Counted from the stretch's first letter, positions 1 through 9,637 are shown. The stretch is 57,343 nt of DNA from Roseburia inulinivorans DSM 16841 (GCF_000174195.1 NZ_ACFY01000158.1:1-57343), one strand, 5' to 3'. Made by a program: numbers and translations. The notes: a model not told the origin generated them from the sequence alone.

Positions 1-9
1 GCTTTGCAT

Positions 10-1296
10 TTATTCCTTCACTTCAATTCCATAGAGCATTGCAGAAACCTCAAATATATCCCCTTTATCTGTAAAACTGACCGTTCCATTGTATTTTTCT
101 ACCACTTTGCGAACGCTCTGAACACCATGCCCATGTCTGATATTATCTTTCTTGGTTGTTTTCAGGCTTTTATTTTTCTTTCCTGTTTTGCTGTTTGTTA
201 TTATAAGAAGCAAAATCCCGGACTGGTACTTATTTTCAATCTTTACAAAACGCTGTCCCTCCGGCACCTTGCTACAGGCTTCTACCGCATTATCCACAAG
301 ATTTCCATACAATACACCTATATCCCCGTGATCAAGCTGCATCTGCTTTGGAATACGAATAGATGTTTCTACTTTTATTCCCCTTGCCTTTGCCCTGCCA
401 AATTTAATGCGGAGCACAGAATCTACGATTGGATTATCAGAATACTGCTTTTCATCTATCTGCTCAAATTCCATGCACATCGCACCGATTTTCTCTGAAA
501 GTTCCTGCCCATCACTATTTTCCACCAGATGATACAGTTCATGCAATTTATGTTTCATATCGTGCTTTAACTTCTGCACTTCCTTATTCTGTTTTTCTGC
601 TTCTTCATAATAGATGTCTTTATAGTGCATTTCTTCCCTGTACATTGCATCCTCATACTGTTTTTGCACAAGATAATTAAAACGTTCCATCATATACAGC
701 ATAAAATAATCTGTCAGGACAATGGAAATTACAATACTGGCACACATAAGCAGGCTTTTTTCACCGCCAGCTTCCAATGACAAAAGAATAACAAAGCAAC
801 AATTCAACACCGTAAAGGTAAATACCATAACCAGCACACCCAAAATTTCTCTTGGAAAGTCGGCAATCTGCATCCCTTTCTTTGAAATCAATTTTGACAG
901 AATATACATCACATTTCCACGAACAAAGCTGCATATTACCATTACAAAATAATATTTATAACTTTCGCCCACATGAAAATTCATCGCATGGAGTAACAGC
1001 AAGGCTACAGGTTCAAACAGCATTCCAATACCCATGAATGTCACAATATTTATAATTCTCGTCCACATTCCTGATTCATAATAAAATGATAACAGTATAA
1101 GCACAATCAAAAGAGTCGCAAGATTCAGATACGGATTTTTTATGTTGCTGACAAATGTCCATATAATTGCAGCAATGGTAAATCCAGCCCATATCCATAC
1201 CTTTGATACTGGTTTCATTTTCTTATTGGAATGAAAATAATACATAAACACTGCCAGATCAAACAGGCTGATGGCAAAGCGTATCACATATTCCAT
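10..1296 (-). CDS. AgrC-like GHKL sensor histidine kinase
   Basis: A membrane sensor kinase of the quorum-sensing AgrC type, 428 residues. The first ~200 residues are a string of hydrophobic segments (polytopic sensor). A dimerisation/phosphoacceptor helix follows with the H-box KLKHDMKHKL (His near residue 245). The C-terminal GHKL ATPase has the N-box GNLVDNAVEAC and a glycine box around HGHGVQSVRKVV. It lies 2 bp downstream of the response regulator and clearly shares its transcript; its start has a GGAGG upstream in the regulator's 3' end. Family knowledge says such kinases sense a cyclic peptide and phosphorylate a LytTR regulator. No AgrB processing protease is present in the window, so the ligand is unknown. 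Confidence 0.9.
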   Translation of the reverse strand: MEYVIRFAISLFDLAVFMYYFHSNKKMKPVSKVWIWAGFTIAAIIWTFVSNIKNPYLNLATLLIVLILLSFYYESGMWTRIINIVTFMGIGMLFEPVALLLLHAMNFHVGESYKYYFVMVICSFVRGNVMYILSKLISKKGMQIADFPREILGVLVMVFTFTVLNCCFVILLSLEAGGEKSLLMCASIVISIVLTDYFMLYMMERFNYLVQKQYEDAMYREEMHYKDIYYEEAEKQNKEVQKLKHDMKHKLHELYHLVENSDGQELSEKIGAMCMEFEQIDEKQYSDNPIVDSVLRIKFGRAKARGIKVETSIRIPKQMQLDHGDIGVLYGNLVDNAVEACSKVPEGQRFVKIENKYQSGILLLIITNSKTGKKNKSLKTTKKDNIRHGHGVQSVRKVVEKYNGTVSFTDKGDIFEVSAMLYGIEVKE

Positions 1297-1298
1297 CC

Positions 1299-2006
1299 TT
1301 AAACCATCCTCCTTACAAACTCCATATGTTTTTCTTTTAAATTCTGCTTATGGGAACGAGCAATCAGAAGTCTTTCTTCATTGTCCATCACTACTTCATC
1401 TCCCTCAATCGCCCTGATATGCCCAAGATTGATGATATATGATACATGAATATGGGCAAAGACCTTATCATCAAGCTGTTTCCATATTTCTTCAGTTGTC
1501 ATATTTGCCTTGAAATTTTCTGAGATCGTATGTATCACTGCCTGACGACCTTTCTTCTCAAAATACACAATATCATCGCAGCTAATACGAAACTGATTTT
1601 TTCGGAACTGAAAGACAAAGTCACGCTTTATCATATGAAGATACTGCATGGCTTTTAAAAGGACGGACTCCAGCTTTTCCACTGTAATCGGTTTAGAAAT
1701 ATAGTCAAAGGTAATAACCTCAAAAACATCCATAACATACTGCGTATATCCAGTCAGGAATACAAACAATGCTTTGGCATCTATTTTCCGGATTTCTTTT
1801 GCAAGCTGCAAACCATTCATCTCCGGCATTTCAATGTCAAATATATACAGATGATACATTTCCCCATCATCTATAACATGCTTCAGCAACTCCTTCGCTG
1901 TAAAATACACTTCATAAGAAAACTGGTACTGCACTAACTTATCAAAAGCACTTTCCAGCATTTCTACATCTGTTCTGCTGTCATCACAGACCGCAATATT
2001 AAGCAT
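1299..2006 (-). CDS. LytTR-family response regulator (AgrA-like)
   Basis: A 235-residue two-component response regulator. The N-terminal receiver domain has the acidic pair DD near residue 9, the phosphoacceptor Asp in YIFDIEMPEMNG and a conserved K in SKPIT. The C-terminal half is a LytTR DNA-binding domain (ISCDDIVYFE, then VSYIINLGHI and a basic tail). LytTR proteins bind pairs of ~9-bp direct repeats spaced ~12 bp. Exactly that geometry is seen at 2878-2905 and 3000-3027, so these are the likely targets. The gene is co-transcribed with the kinase downstream and probably with the XRE regulator 44 bp upstream. Confidence 0.92.
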   Translation of the reverse strand: MLNIAVCDDSRTDVEMLESAFDKLVQYQFSYEVYFTAKELLKHVIDDGEMYHLYIFDIEMPEMNGLQLAKEIRKIDAKALFVFLTGYTQYVMDVFEVITFDYISKPITVEKLESVLLKAMQYLHMIKRDFVFQFRKNQFRISCDDIVYFEKKGRQAVIHTISENFKANMTTEEIWKQLDDKVFAHIHVSYIINLGHIRAIEGDEVVMDNEERLLIARSHKQNLKEKHMEFVRRMV

Positions 2007-2050
2007 AACACTTCCTCCTTTTCGGGCTTGGAAGTAGGAAGCACTTCAAT

Positions 2051-2455
2051 TTATCTAATCAACTTAGATAAATAAGCCAGCACACGGTCAAAAAAATCAT
2101 TTCTCTGCTCCTTTGTGCTGTTCGCAACATAGTAATCCAGATTAAAATCTTTCATACTGCTCTCACCTGTTATCAGATATGTAGGATCAATTCCATATTT
2201 ATGATAGAGTGTCAACACTTTATCTACAGATATTCCCGTTATACCCGCCTCAAGCTTTCGATAATGTTCTACTGTAACATCCAATACATCCGCAATTTCT
2301 GACTTTTCGAGGTTCATATTCAGTCTTGCCTCTCTTAGTCTCTTTCCTATCTGTATATTGGCATCTTTTCTTCCTGTGTCCAAGATTTTGCACCTCTTTT
2401 CCATGTTAATCATATCAATGGGACTTTGATTCTCATAGTCCAGAAAACAACCCAA
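2051..2455 (-). CDS. XRE-family helix-turn-helix regulator
   Basis: A small cytoplasmic DNA-binding protein. A Cro/C1-type HTH lies in the middle (IGKRLREARLNMNLEKSEIADVL... followed by VEHYRKLEAG), with a short C-terminal helical tail. The longest reading starts at a TTG at 2455 with no good ribosome-binding site; internal ATGs at 2413 or 2404 (MEKRCK) are equally possible, so the N-terminal ~17 residues are doubtful. It is the first gene of a leftward run with the LytTR regulator and sensor kinase, which suggests it modulates that signalling locus. Its target is unknown. Confidence 0.8.
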   Translation of the reverse strand: MGCFLDYENQSPIDMINMEKRCKILDTGRKDANIQIGKRLREARLNMNLEKSEIADVLDVTVEHYRKLEAGITGISVDKVLTLYHKYGIDPTYLITGESSMKDFNLDYYVANSTKEQRNDFFDRVLAYLSKLIR

Positions 2456-2601
2456 CGCACATCATTTTATGCTCGTAAGTAGGTTAATTTGTGCTTTTAT
2501 TAAAAAAACGAATGGCACATCTGATACCATTCGTCTTTATCTGCTCTATATTCTGTTGTAAATTCTATTAGCGGACAGTTTTTGGCTATTTATCATATCC
2601 A

Positions 2602-2817
2602 TCACTGCATTTCTTTTACTCTGACATCCACTGTATTTTTAAAATTTTCAATCTGATGTGAATACTGTTCATTCATAAGCGTGGAATGAATCATAAAATC
2701 CGCTGTTGCAATATTATTTGCAATCGGTATATTTTGGATATTTGTAAAATGGCAAAAGCCACATAAATTTTACTTTTTTGCAAGTAATTTCATAGCTATA
2801 TCATTAAGCTTTTTCAT
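2602..2817 (-). pseudogene. Short peptide ORF with in-frame stop; possible signal-peptide gene or remnant
   Basis: An ATG at 2817 with AAAGG about 8 bp upstream opens a 15-codon frame, MKKLNDIAMKLLAKK, ended by TAA at 2770-2772. The same frame then stays open for another 55 codons to TGA at 2602-2604. The N-terminus is amphipathic and Lys-rich, like the leader of AgrD-type autoinducer precursors, but no typical cyclisation core is seen in frame. It lies directly downstream of the leftward LytTR-type direct repeats (2878-2905). It is therefore either a very short regulated peptide or the decayed remnant of a ~71-residue gene. The function is inference. Confidence 0.35.
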
Positions 2818-2877
2818 ATAAAAACCTTTTTATTTTTCTTTTATATCGACAAGCATCTTATAATATTTCACCTTTTC

Positions 2878-2905
2878 TGCACGAAGTAAGATTTTTTTGC
2901 ACGAA
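2878..2905 (-). promoter_or_regulatory. LytTR-type direct-repeat binding site, leftward
   Basis: On the minus strand TTCGTGCA occurs twice with exactly 12 bp between copies. This is the spacing known for AgrA/LytTR regulators. Downstream on the same strand lies an AT-rich promoter-like stretch (TATTATAAGAT around 2850-2865) and then the short ORF at 2817. It mirrors the site at 3000-3027. Binding by the adjacent LytTR regulator is inference. Confidence 0.6.
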
Positions 2906-2999
2906 AAGCATAAAGATGCATTAAAGACATTAAAGCATAACGTTTTTCTTAATATAAAAAATCTTAGTTTCCTGCTCGATAAAATCAAAAGAATTATAC

Positions 3000-3027
3000 T
3001 TCGTGCAATAAATGCGTATTTCGTGCA
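3000..3027 (+). promoter_or_regulatory. LytTR-type direct-repeat binding site, rightward
   Basis: TTCGTGCA at 3000-3007 and 3020-3027, again with a 12-bp spacer, pointing toward the secreted protein at 3126. The bases after the second repeat resemble those after the leftward site (GnGTGnAAATnTTATA-like). The two sites thus look like a duplicated divergent control region. Confidence 0.62.
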
Positions 3028-3125
3028 TAGAGAGTGTAAATTTATATTTCTGTATGCTATTATTTTCCAAATAATGTGCATATATATTGAAATTTGTTCA
3101 TTAGTGGAAGGAGAATTACAATTAT

Positions 3126-3719
3126 ATGAAGAAAATTAAGAAAATAATAGCTATTTTATCATTAGCCATGATGCTTGGAATAACTACCATTCCTAATTAC
3201 GCTTATGCAATGCCATCTGAAGAAAATGCGGCTATAGATACAGTGGCAGCATATGTTAAGGAAAATGCAGAAGAATTTAGTGATGAAAGAACCCCTATTG
3301 AAACCATTTATTTTGCAATAGATAAGAATGGAGAGATGACCATAATATCTGGTGAGACAGAAACATATAAGCTGGTTGAGGATGTTATTGTAGGAGGCTA
3401 TATGTTTTTTGATGATGGGTTAAAAGGAGTTAATCATTACTATGAGGTACAGATGACCGCAACTGTAATAGATAAAAGCGACTATTTTACATATCATAGT
3501 TTATCTGTAAAGCCTAAAAATAATTCATCATATTTATCTGCTGTTTCAGCATCTCATGCAAGCTATTTGAGAAAAACTACTGTAAGTGATGCTAAACAGT
3601 ATTATTATGCTGGAAGTACACCGAATAATCCATATGTATATGTTAAATCCAGTTTTTCGGTAAATGGAGACACAAGCTACTCAATTCCAGAAAAGAAACT
3701 TACTAATCCTATAAAGTAA
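3126..3719 (+). CDS. Secreted protein of unknown function, probably LytTR-regulated
   Basis: A 197-residue protein with a clear signal peptide: MKKIKK basic start, hydrophobic core IIAILSLAMMLGITT, likely cleavage after YAYA near residue 28. GGAGA lies ~14 bp upstream of the ATG. The mature part is Ser/Thr/Tyr-rich, without cysteines or recognisable catalytic motifs. It stands alone on the plus strand downstream of the rightward pair of TTCGTGCA repeats. It is therefore probably an exported output of the adjacent two-component system. I do not recognise the family. Confidence 0.72.
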   Translation: MKKIKKIIAILSLAMMLGITTIPNYAYAMPSEENAAIDTVAAYVKENAEEFSDERTPIETIYFAIDKNGEMTIISGETETYKLVEDVIVGGYMFFDDGLKGVNHYYEVQMTATVIDKSDYFTYHSLSVKPKNNSSYLSAVSASHASYLRKTTVSDAKQYYYAGSTPNNPYVYVKSSFSVNGDTSYSIPEKKLTNPIK

Positions 3720-3891
3720 AAACTTAATTTTGTTATCCAATTGGATTGTTGCATTCTGTGATTGCGAATTAACAAGTCAGATTATAGAAAACTCATGAAC
3801 TTAATAACAGTATAGTTTGCACATTATTTTGCCCACCTATATAATTAATATAGGTGGGATTTTATAGACATTATTTTGATTGGAGATTAAA

Positions 3892-4653
3892 ATGATTGAG
3901 ATTGTTTTTGATGAAGGAATTGCAGCTAATTTACGAGTCATTATGCGACAATGTAAAAGAGAACCAGAAAAAATAATTACATATATGAACGAAAAAGGAC
4001 AGGCAAGTGATGTAGCATTGAATGATATATTGTGTTTGCAATTATATCTTGATAAAGGACCCATAAATTGTTGTTTGGATAGCAATTGTAGGAAGAAATT
4101 CATTGAAGAAATATATTATGAACATTATTCATATATTGATAATCTAAATAGATTTAAAAAAATAAAAAGGCTTGCGAACGAAAAAAATGCATTCAGAATA
4201 TGGGTGGATAACTTACCTTCTTCCTTATTGGGATTATATTGTGTTTGTAATGAACTTAAAAATTGTAATGTTAATATTTATGTGATGGATATAAATGTAT
4301 GTGTTGGAGGCTATGGCAATATTTTTTCTTGGACACAAGTGGAGGCAGAAATTATGCTTGGTTTATTGAAGGAAGCGAAAAAATTAACACGATATGAACT
4401 AAACGAATGCATAAATAGTTGGAATAAAAATATTAATTCTAACTGGAATTTGAGAAGCTATATCAATGGAAGCATTGTAAGAATACATGATAACTTTTTT
4501 GATGATATTATATTAGGCGTATTTTGTGAAAATAAGATTACGACAATCAATAAAATAATTCAGAATCTTTCAGAACATTATTTGGCATGTATAGATGATT
4601 ATTATATTATTTATAGAATTAGATACTTAGTTAAAAAAATAAGCTGTCCATAA
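3892..4653 (+). CDS. DUF1835/DUF3658-like protein
   Basis: Cytoplasmic, ~253 residues. The start at 3892 is chosen because TGGAG lies 7 bp upstream and because MIEIVFDEGIAANLR matches the usual beginning of DUF1835 proteins. The region around residues 110-150 (FRIWVDNLPSSLLGLYCVC) is the family's conserved WxxxxPxxxxG-type core. The C-terminal part resembles DUF3658. The biochemical role of this family is not known to me. The gene is very AT-rich and stands alone between the secreted protein and a MobC fragment, which suggests accessory DNA. Confidence 0.6.
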   Translation: MIEIVFDEGIAANLRVIMRQCKREPEKIITYMNEKGQASDVALNDILCLQLYLDKGPINCCLDSNCRKKFIEEIYYEHYSYIDNLNRFKKIKRLANEKNAFRIWVDNLPSSLLGLYCVCNELKNCNVNIYVMDINVCVGGYGNIFSWTQVEAEIMLGLLKEAKKLTRYELNECINSWNKNINSNWNLRSYINGSIVRIHDNFFDDIILGVFCENKITTINKIIQNLSEHYLACIDDYYIIYRIRYLVKKISCP

Positions 4654-4735
4654 TAAAAAATAACAGTAACGCATATTTGACATTAGTACAAAAGAATTTT
4701 TAATAAAAATTTTATTTCACTTTAAATTTGTCCGT

Positions 4736-4870
4736 TTAAGAATAATCAATGATTTTTGGTGCGCCGTACTCGTTCAGATACCGGGCTATCTGATTAAGAT
4801 TGCCGCTGATCCGCCCGTACTCGGCTGCTAACCAGCCGACAGCGGCAAGCAATTCATCATTAATAGCGGA
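4736..4870 (-). pseudogene. C-terminal fragment of a MobC-like relaxosome protein
   Basis: About 45 codons ending at TAA 4736-4738 read ...LLAAVGWLAAEYGRISGN, then NLNQIARYLNEYGAP. The NLNQIARYLN segment is characteristic of MobC/mobilisation auxiliary proteins. No start codon or N-terminal half is present. The fragment has higher GC than its surroundings. It is a scrap of another mobilisable element, unrelated to the intact MobC at 36014. Confidence 0.6.
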
Positions 4871-4930
4871 CACATGGATAACGTGGCGGATAGTCGCCCG
4901 CTAGATAGCCTGCCGCAAAAACAGATATTA

Positions 4931-4957
4931 GGGGAAGTGATTTTTTCTCACTTCCCC
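4931..4957 (-). terminator. Strong hairpin downstream of the cysteine-peptidase pseudogene
   Basis: A perfect 10-bp inverted repeat, GGGGAAGTGA / TCACTTCCCC, with a 7-nt loop. It lies 10 bp past the end of the pseudogene at 4967. The flanks are not U-rich for long, so it may be a terminator or an RNA-stabilising hairpin. Confidence 0.6.
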
Positions 4958-4966
4958 AGCAACATC

Positions 4967-6069
4967 TTATTTCCAGTTATAAATGCTGGTATACCATTTA
5001 TATGTTCTTGTTCCTGTTACATAGGTGACATCACTACCGCTATCTTTTTTGGTAAGGGTTATGCTACTACTTTGCCACGGATTTAATACAGTATATTTTG
5101 AAGAACTATATCCAATTAGAGTTAAAGCGTGGTATTTTTTCCTTCATCAGATTTCCGCTGCATTTGCATATATATTGGGCGATAACCATTGATTTCTGTC
5201 TTAACTGATGAATAGCTTAGAGGGTTTCCAGACTTGGGAGATAACCCATGATTTTTTGCAACAGAAATAACTTCTGAATTAGTTAGTCCTTCATTTTTAG
5301 GCAGAGCCTAACGCTTCTTTTGTAACACCTTTTGCTGTTAAAGAAGTTCCCTTTTTGTAGTTAATAATCGCAGCAGTAACCGCAGCACCGCACCATTCTT
5401 TCTGTGTACCATTAAAAGTCCCGTCATCTGTTTGAGGAACGCATACAACGCCTAACGGACTAGGATTGCTTGATTCCATAAGGGAAATACTATTTCCATC
5501 TGTTTCTGAAAGTACATTTGTAATATTAACAATATTACCAGTAATACTTTCATTCATCAAAGAAACGGTATTTTCAATTTCACTATCCGGTGTAAGTGGC
5601 TCTACAAAATCATTTACTACTGCAAAAAATCCAGCATTATTGGAAACTAGACTAATAGGAGAACTTTGAGAGCTTACATTCTGTAATTCATTTAACTTTT
5701 CAGCCATTAAATTTTCGTCAAGCTGTGTGTAATATTCACCATTTTCGTCATAGATGGTGAGCATTGCAAAAATTTCACCATTTTCCATAACAGGAAAATC
5801 GTAAATTCGGTTAGTACCATCAGATTCTTGAATATTAATAGGATAGCCCAAAGTATATTGTGCTTCTCCCGCATTAATTCCGTTAGAACTTAAATGATGG
5901 GAGAGAAATTCGGGGAACTCCTCTTTTGCATATTCAAGAATTTCTTCAGGAGTTTCTTCAGTGACAACATAGCACCCACTGGTATTTTCTGCTGCAAAAG
6001 CAGATATACTACAAACTCCTAATATAAGTGTTAAAGATAATATACCAGAAATAATTTTTTAAATTTCAT
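4967..6069 (-). pseudogene. Secreted papain-like (C39/staphopain-type) cysteine peptidase, three frameshifts
   Basis: The conceptual protein is ~367 residues. A signal peptide (MKFK... KIISGILSLTLILGVCSISAFAA) starts at ATG 6069. A long pro-region follows, then a catalytic module with Cys in QKEWCGAAVTAAIINYKKGT, His in KYHALTLIGYSS and the Asn/Trp motif LNPW, the order seen in C39-2/staphopain peptidases. The frame breaks in three places: an A6 run at 6055-6060 (A7 would restore it), near 5300 (one base too many), and an A6 run near 5165. The longest intact piece is 5297-5851. The total length (1,103 bp) is exactly one base short of a whole number of codons, matching two losses and one gain. 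Confidence 0.7.
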
Positions 6070-6159
6070 AATTGTACCTCATTTCTAATTTAGTTTTTTT
6101 AACAAGCAAATCCTATAAATACATTGGAATCGCCCTTTTCAAAACAACGTACATATCAA

Positions 6160-6209
6160 ATTAAAAATGATGGTTTTAGAATACCCTCTTTAGCCCTAAA
6201 ACCATCATT
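6160..6209 (-). terminator. Rho-independent terminator after the 6215 gene
   Basis: A perfect 14-bp inverted repeat AATGATGGTTTTAG / CTAAAACCATCATT (6166-6179 and 6196-6209). On the minus strand it is followed by TTTAATTT. It sits 6 bp beyond the stop of the small protein at 6215. Confidence 0.8.
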
Positions 6210-6214
6210 GAAAA

Positions 6215-6532
6215 TCATTTCTTTAAATCGATCCGATTTCCATTCCTATCTACTATGTAAATATATGTAGGGGGAGTATCTAAAGCTGATCCGCTTAAAT
6301 ACAAATAAAAGCCGTTCGGTAACTCGTATTGATAAATATAATTCCCACTTCCTATATCTTGATAGGTATATTTTTCAAAATCTTCCCATGTGACGTTGTT
6401 AATACCTTTTGATTTAATTATAGAATTGACAATATCCATTGATAAATGGGAAGTAGATGATTGATGTACGAAAAACACTCCTATCACCAAAACAATCAAT
6501 ACTATAAATATACTAACATATCTTTTCATCAT
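6215..6532 (-). CDS. Small membrane-anchored or secreted protein
   Basis: A 105-residue protein with a single N-terminal hydrophobic segment (YVSIFIVLIVLVIGVFFV), then a short extracytoplasmic domain ending in YIYIVDRNGNRIDLKK. Its ATG overlaps the stop of the upstream gene by 4 bp (ATGA), implying translational coupling. It could be a partner or immunity-type protein for the secreted protein encoded just before it; this is inference. The family is not recognised. Confidence 0.7.
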   Translation of the reverse strand: MMKRYVSIFIVLIVLVIGVFFVHQSSTSHLSMDIVNSIIKSKGINNVTWEDFEKYTYQDIGSGNYIYQYELPNGFYLYLSGSALDTPPTYIYIVDRNGNRIDLKK

Positions 6533-7323
6533 CTATTAGTATATTTTACTAAATAATATCCGCAAAATGTGGAATAATTTAGTCCTGAGCCATAATTTCG
6601 GTCACAAGATTGAGGGTCTGTAATTTTCTTTCCACTTGCATCAACATTAGAAACTTTTAAATAACCTTGTTTATGCGACCAATAGCCATCTCTATTTTGT
6701 ACATACCAGTGATAATCAGAATTAGGAGCGATAACTAAGGCAACTTTGTATTGATTCTTTCCCGGAGTTGCATTTTTACTTGAATTTGTAATTTCACGTC
6801 CGCTACCTAAATATGGACCATCAGCTTTAACAGCTTTTTCAATCGCACTTTTTGTTAAAGACGTATAACGCTTACCTGATGGATCGCCTGGCTGTAATTT
6901 GCCTTCTGTTGTTTTTAATACGTCCATAGCGTAAGCATAGCAATTTGCCCGTCTAATGTTTTCATCTTTATTCCAATAATCAGGATTATAGACAGGCTCA
7001 TATCCACTTGTTGGAAGAAGCGAAGTTTCAAGTGGCATAGGAATGTCAATATCTAAAGCTGTGGCATCAACGGTTGTTGTGGTTGTGCATGGAGTAGGTG
7101 ATGCCAATTCCAATGGCTCATGACTTACCATTTCCTTTAAATCATCAGATAAGCCATTATACCATTCTAACCAGTCAAGAGTTTCTTGTGATAACTCGGT
7201 TGCTTTGAAGGACCGCCCATTGTAAACAACTGAATCATCAGTGTCATTTGCTGCAAAAGCGACTGTTGACATCATAAGGGTTAACGTCAACATCGTAGCA
7301 ATTACTGATAAAAACTTTTTCAT
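6529..7323 (-). CDS. Secreted putative papain-fold cysteine peptidase
   Basis: 264 residues with a signal peptide (MKKFLSVIATMLTLTLMMST, cleavage near AFAA). The C-terminal half carries RRANCYAYAMDVL with one conserved Cys and, ~80 residues later, DYHWYVQNRDGYWSHKQG with two His. This NCYAYA...HWY...WSHK pattern recurs in secreted proteins of gut Firmicutes and suggests a Cys-His hydrolase. The exact activity is inferred. GGAGG precedes the ATG. It forms a two-gene operon with the small membrane protein downstream, and it resembles in style the broken peptidase gene next to it. Confidence 0.65.
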   Translation of the reverse strand: MKKFLSVIATMLTLTLMMSTVAFAANDTDDSVVYNGRSFKATELSQETLDWLEWYNGLSDDLKEMVSHEPLELASPTPCTTTTTVDATALDIDIPMPLETSLLPTSGYEPVYNPDYWNKDENIRRANCYAYAMDVLKTTEGKLQPGDPSGKRYTSLTKSAIEKAVKADGPYLGSGREITNSSKNATPGKNQYKVALVIAPNSDYHWYVQNRDGYWSHKQGYLKVSNVDASGKKITDPQSCDRNYGSGLNYSTFCGYYLVKYTNR

Positions 7324-7745
7324 AAAGTTTTCCTCCTTTCAAAAATCCAGACTAACCGCACTATCAAACAGCTTTTATTTATAATTATAATACCACACAA
7401 ATCGACATTTGTAAATACAGGATACTGAATATAATTTCCAATAACTTGAAATATCTTTATTTTTATGCACAATATCCAAAATTAACTGTAAATTTTGAGT
7501 TTATTTTTTTTCCACAAAAGATTTAGGAATAGTGGGCTGCTACCTATGAAATTCTTGTGTATTACTTTACCGCACATGAGCATTAAATGCTGGAATGTCA
7601 GTCAAGGTAAGGATTCCAGCCTTAACTGACAATTCTTGCATTTGATATAATCAGAGAACAATTCACCGAAACACCTACACAGTTTTTTTCCACTCATAAT
7701 GTCAAAATAACTTCCACATCTCTTCTAAATTCCAGTCGGCTATTC
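7324..7745. other. Non-coding gap with an imperfect inverted repeat
   Basis: About 420 AT-rich bases without a convincing gene. It holds the promoter region of the 7323 gene (AT-rich block around 7376-7450). It also has an inverted repeat TGTCAGTCAAGG / CCTTAACTGACA (7596-7607 and 7620-7631, 11 of 12 paired) lying beyond the 3' end of the chemoreceptor pseudogene. There is no U-tract, so its role is unclear. Confidence 0.4.
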
Positions 7746-9451
7746 TTATTGTCTTAATTTAAATACCGAAACCATACCACTAAGTGTAGTAGCCTGAGCT
7801 GTAAGTTCTTCACTTGTCGCTGATGTTTCCTGTGCCGCAGCCGAATTATTCTGAACAACTTCAGCAATTCTTTCTGCGGTTACCTCTACCTGTTCCATAC
7901 TGTCTGCCTGTTCAATGGAAATTTCTTTTATTTTTTCGCACTGTCTGCAATCGCCTGTATGCCATCCACAACTTCTCTCAATGAAGTTGAGGCTTTCTCT
8001 GCATACATATTTCCATCTCCAACCTCATGAATAGCCGCTTCAATAAGTGCTTTTGAATCCACCGCTGATTTTGCACTCTGTTCTGCAAGGTTTCTGATCT
8101 GATCCGCAACAACAGCAAAACCTTTTCCGGCTTCTCCGGCTCTTGCTGTCTCAATCTAAGCATTTAATGAAAGAAGATTTGTCTGGCTTGCAATATCTTC
8201 AATCTGTGTGATAATTGCTCCTATCTTCTCAGAGGTTTCATTTATGCGTGACATAGCCTGCACTAATACTTCCATATCTCCACGACTGCCTTCTGCAATC
8301 TCCGCATACTTATAGGCTTCATCGTAAGCTGTTCCCAATTCTTCTGCTGTTGTTTTTATTCCGCTTGTAAGTTCATTGATAGTTGCCTGCATTTCCTCAA
8401 CCGATGCCGCCTGATCCGTTGCGCCTTCTGCTAAAGACTGTGCCGCTTCTGCAAGATTTGTGGAACCTGTAAGAACCTGCCCCGATGCATCATCTACCCC
8501 TCTTACAGTTGTATCAATCTCCTCATTCATTTTTCTTATGCCTGTCAGCAAACCGGTAAATGCTCCTGTATATACTTCCTCACACTCTGTATCAATCGCA
8601 AAATTACCATCTGACATTTCATTTAACATTCTGCCAGAATCTTTAATGATAACTCTGATTCTGTCTGACATTGCAGATACACCAGACACAAGTTCCTTAA
8701 TTTCATCCTCAGACTCAACCGTTGGAAGTGGAGAATCTATGTCACCCTCTGCAAATGTAATAAATCTGTCCTTTAATTCATTTAATGGTTTTTCAATGCT
8801 CTTTGATATTGCAACAGAAAGACTGTTTGAATAAATCGTTGATACTGCAATTACAATTATTATAATTGTCAATGCAGCTATCATAATCGTTCTCAACTGT
8901 GCACGTTCAGCATTTCCCAATGAAATATTCAAAGCCATAAGTTTCTGTAAAGCATCATTCAACGCCTGATACTTTGGTGCTGCTTCATCGGTCATCATCT
9001 GCTGAGCCTGTAATGATTTCGCAGTATCAGTCGTTGCACCGACCTCAATTACTTTTGCATCCACTTCCTTATACTCTGCCCATGCTTTATCAATAGCGTC
9101 CATGCAGGCAGTTCCCTCTTTTGTTATCATTGTTGGGCGTATTTTTTCCAAATATTCCTCAAACGATTTAACAGCCTGTTCATGCTGTTCTTTCATACTT
9201 TCAATGAGACTATCTGAATCATAACCTACAATACCTCTTGAGGCAGCCCTTACTTCCGCTGATTCATTCATTGCCATAGCAATGTCTCCCTGTGGATACG
9301 CATAATTATCCAGTATCGTTCCATAGTTGTTTATCGTATAAAGCATAATCACTACAACCAGTGCTGATAATATTCCAAAAATGAGAATAATCTGTCTGAA
9401 AGATTTTTTCAGTCGTGCACCAATCTTCATTTTGTTAAGTTTCTTAAACAT
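7746..9451 (-). pseudogene. Methyl-accepting chemotaxis protein, nonsense codon plus frameshift
   Basis: Conceptually ~568 residues. Start at ATG 9451 (GGAAGGAG 9 bp upstream; the frame runs on to 9517 without a better site). An N-terminal TM, a four-helix periplasmic domain (TDTAKSLQAQQMM region), a second TM (IMIAALTIIIIVIAVSTIY), HAMP and a cytoplasmic signalling domain follow in the usual order. The hairpin tip reads [25 protein letters not shown]: a TAG stands where Ser/Ala is expected. Farther on, an A6 run at 7931-7936 shifts the frame (A7 would restore [17 protein letters not shown]). The end is ...VSVFKLRQ at 7746. Intact apart from these two lesions. Confidence 0.85.
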
Positions 9452-9637
9452 TTGTCTTGTCTCCTTCCTAATGGATAAAATGGTTCTTTGTTGTCCCATC
9501 AATATGTATATATACAAGTCAATATATGACCGTACATCAAGGTGGTTTCAATATAAAAGGCACATTTCAATTATGCACTAACGCATAACCAAAATGTGCC
9601 ATATACAATCAGATCATGCCAAAAGAAACAGACTTAT

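Noticed and set aside
10..2006. Complete agr quorum-sensing locus
   Set aside because: Kinase and LytTR regulator are present, but there is no AgrB protease and no convincing AgrD; only a 15-codon peptide frame with a stop.
2830..3081. 83-codon minus-strand frame across the divergent control region
   Set aside because: It covers both LytTR-type sites, lacks a ribosome-binding site and has AT-rich random composition.
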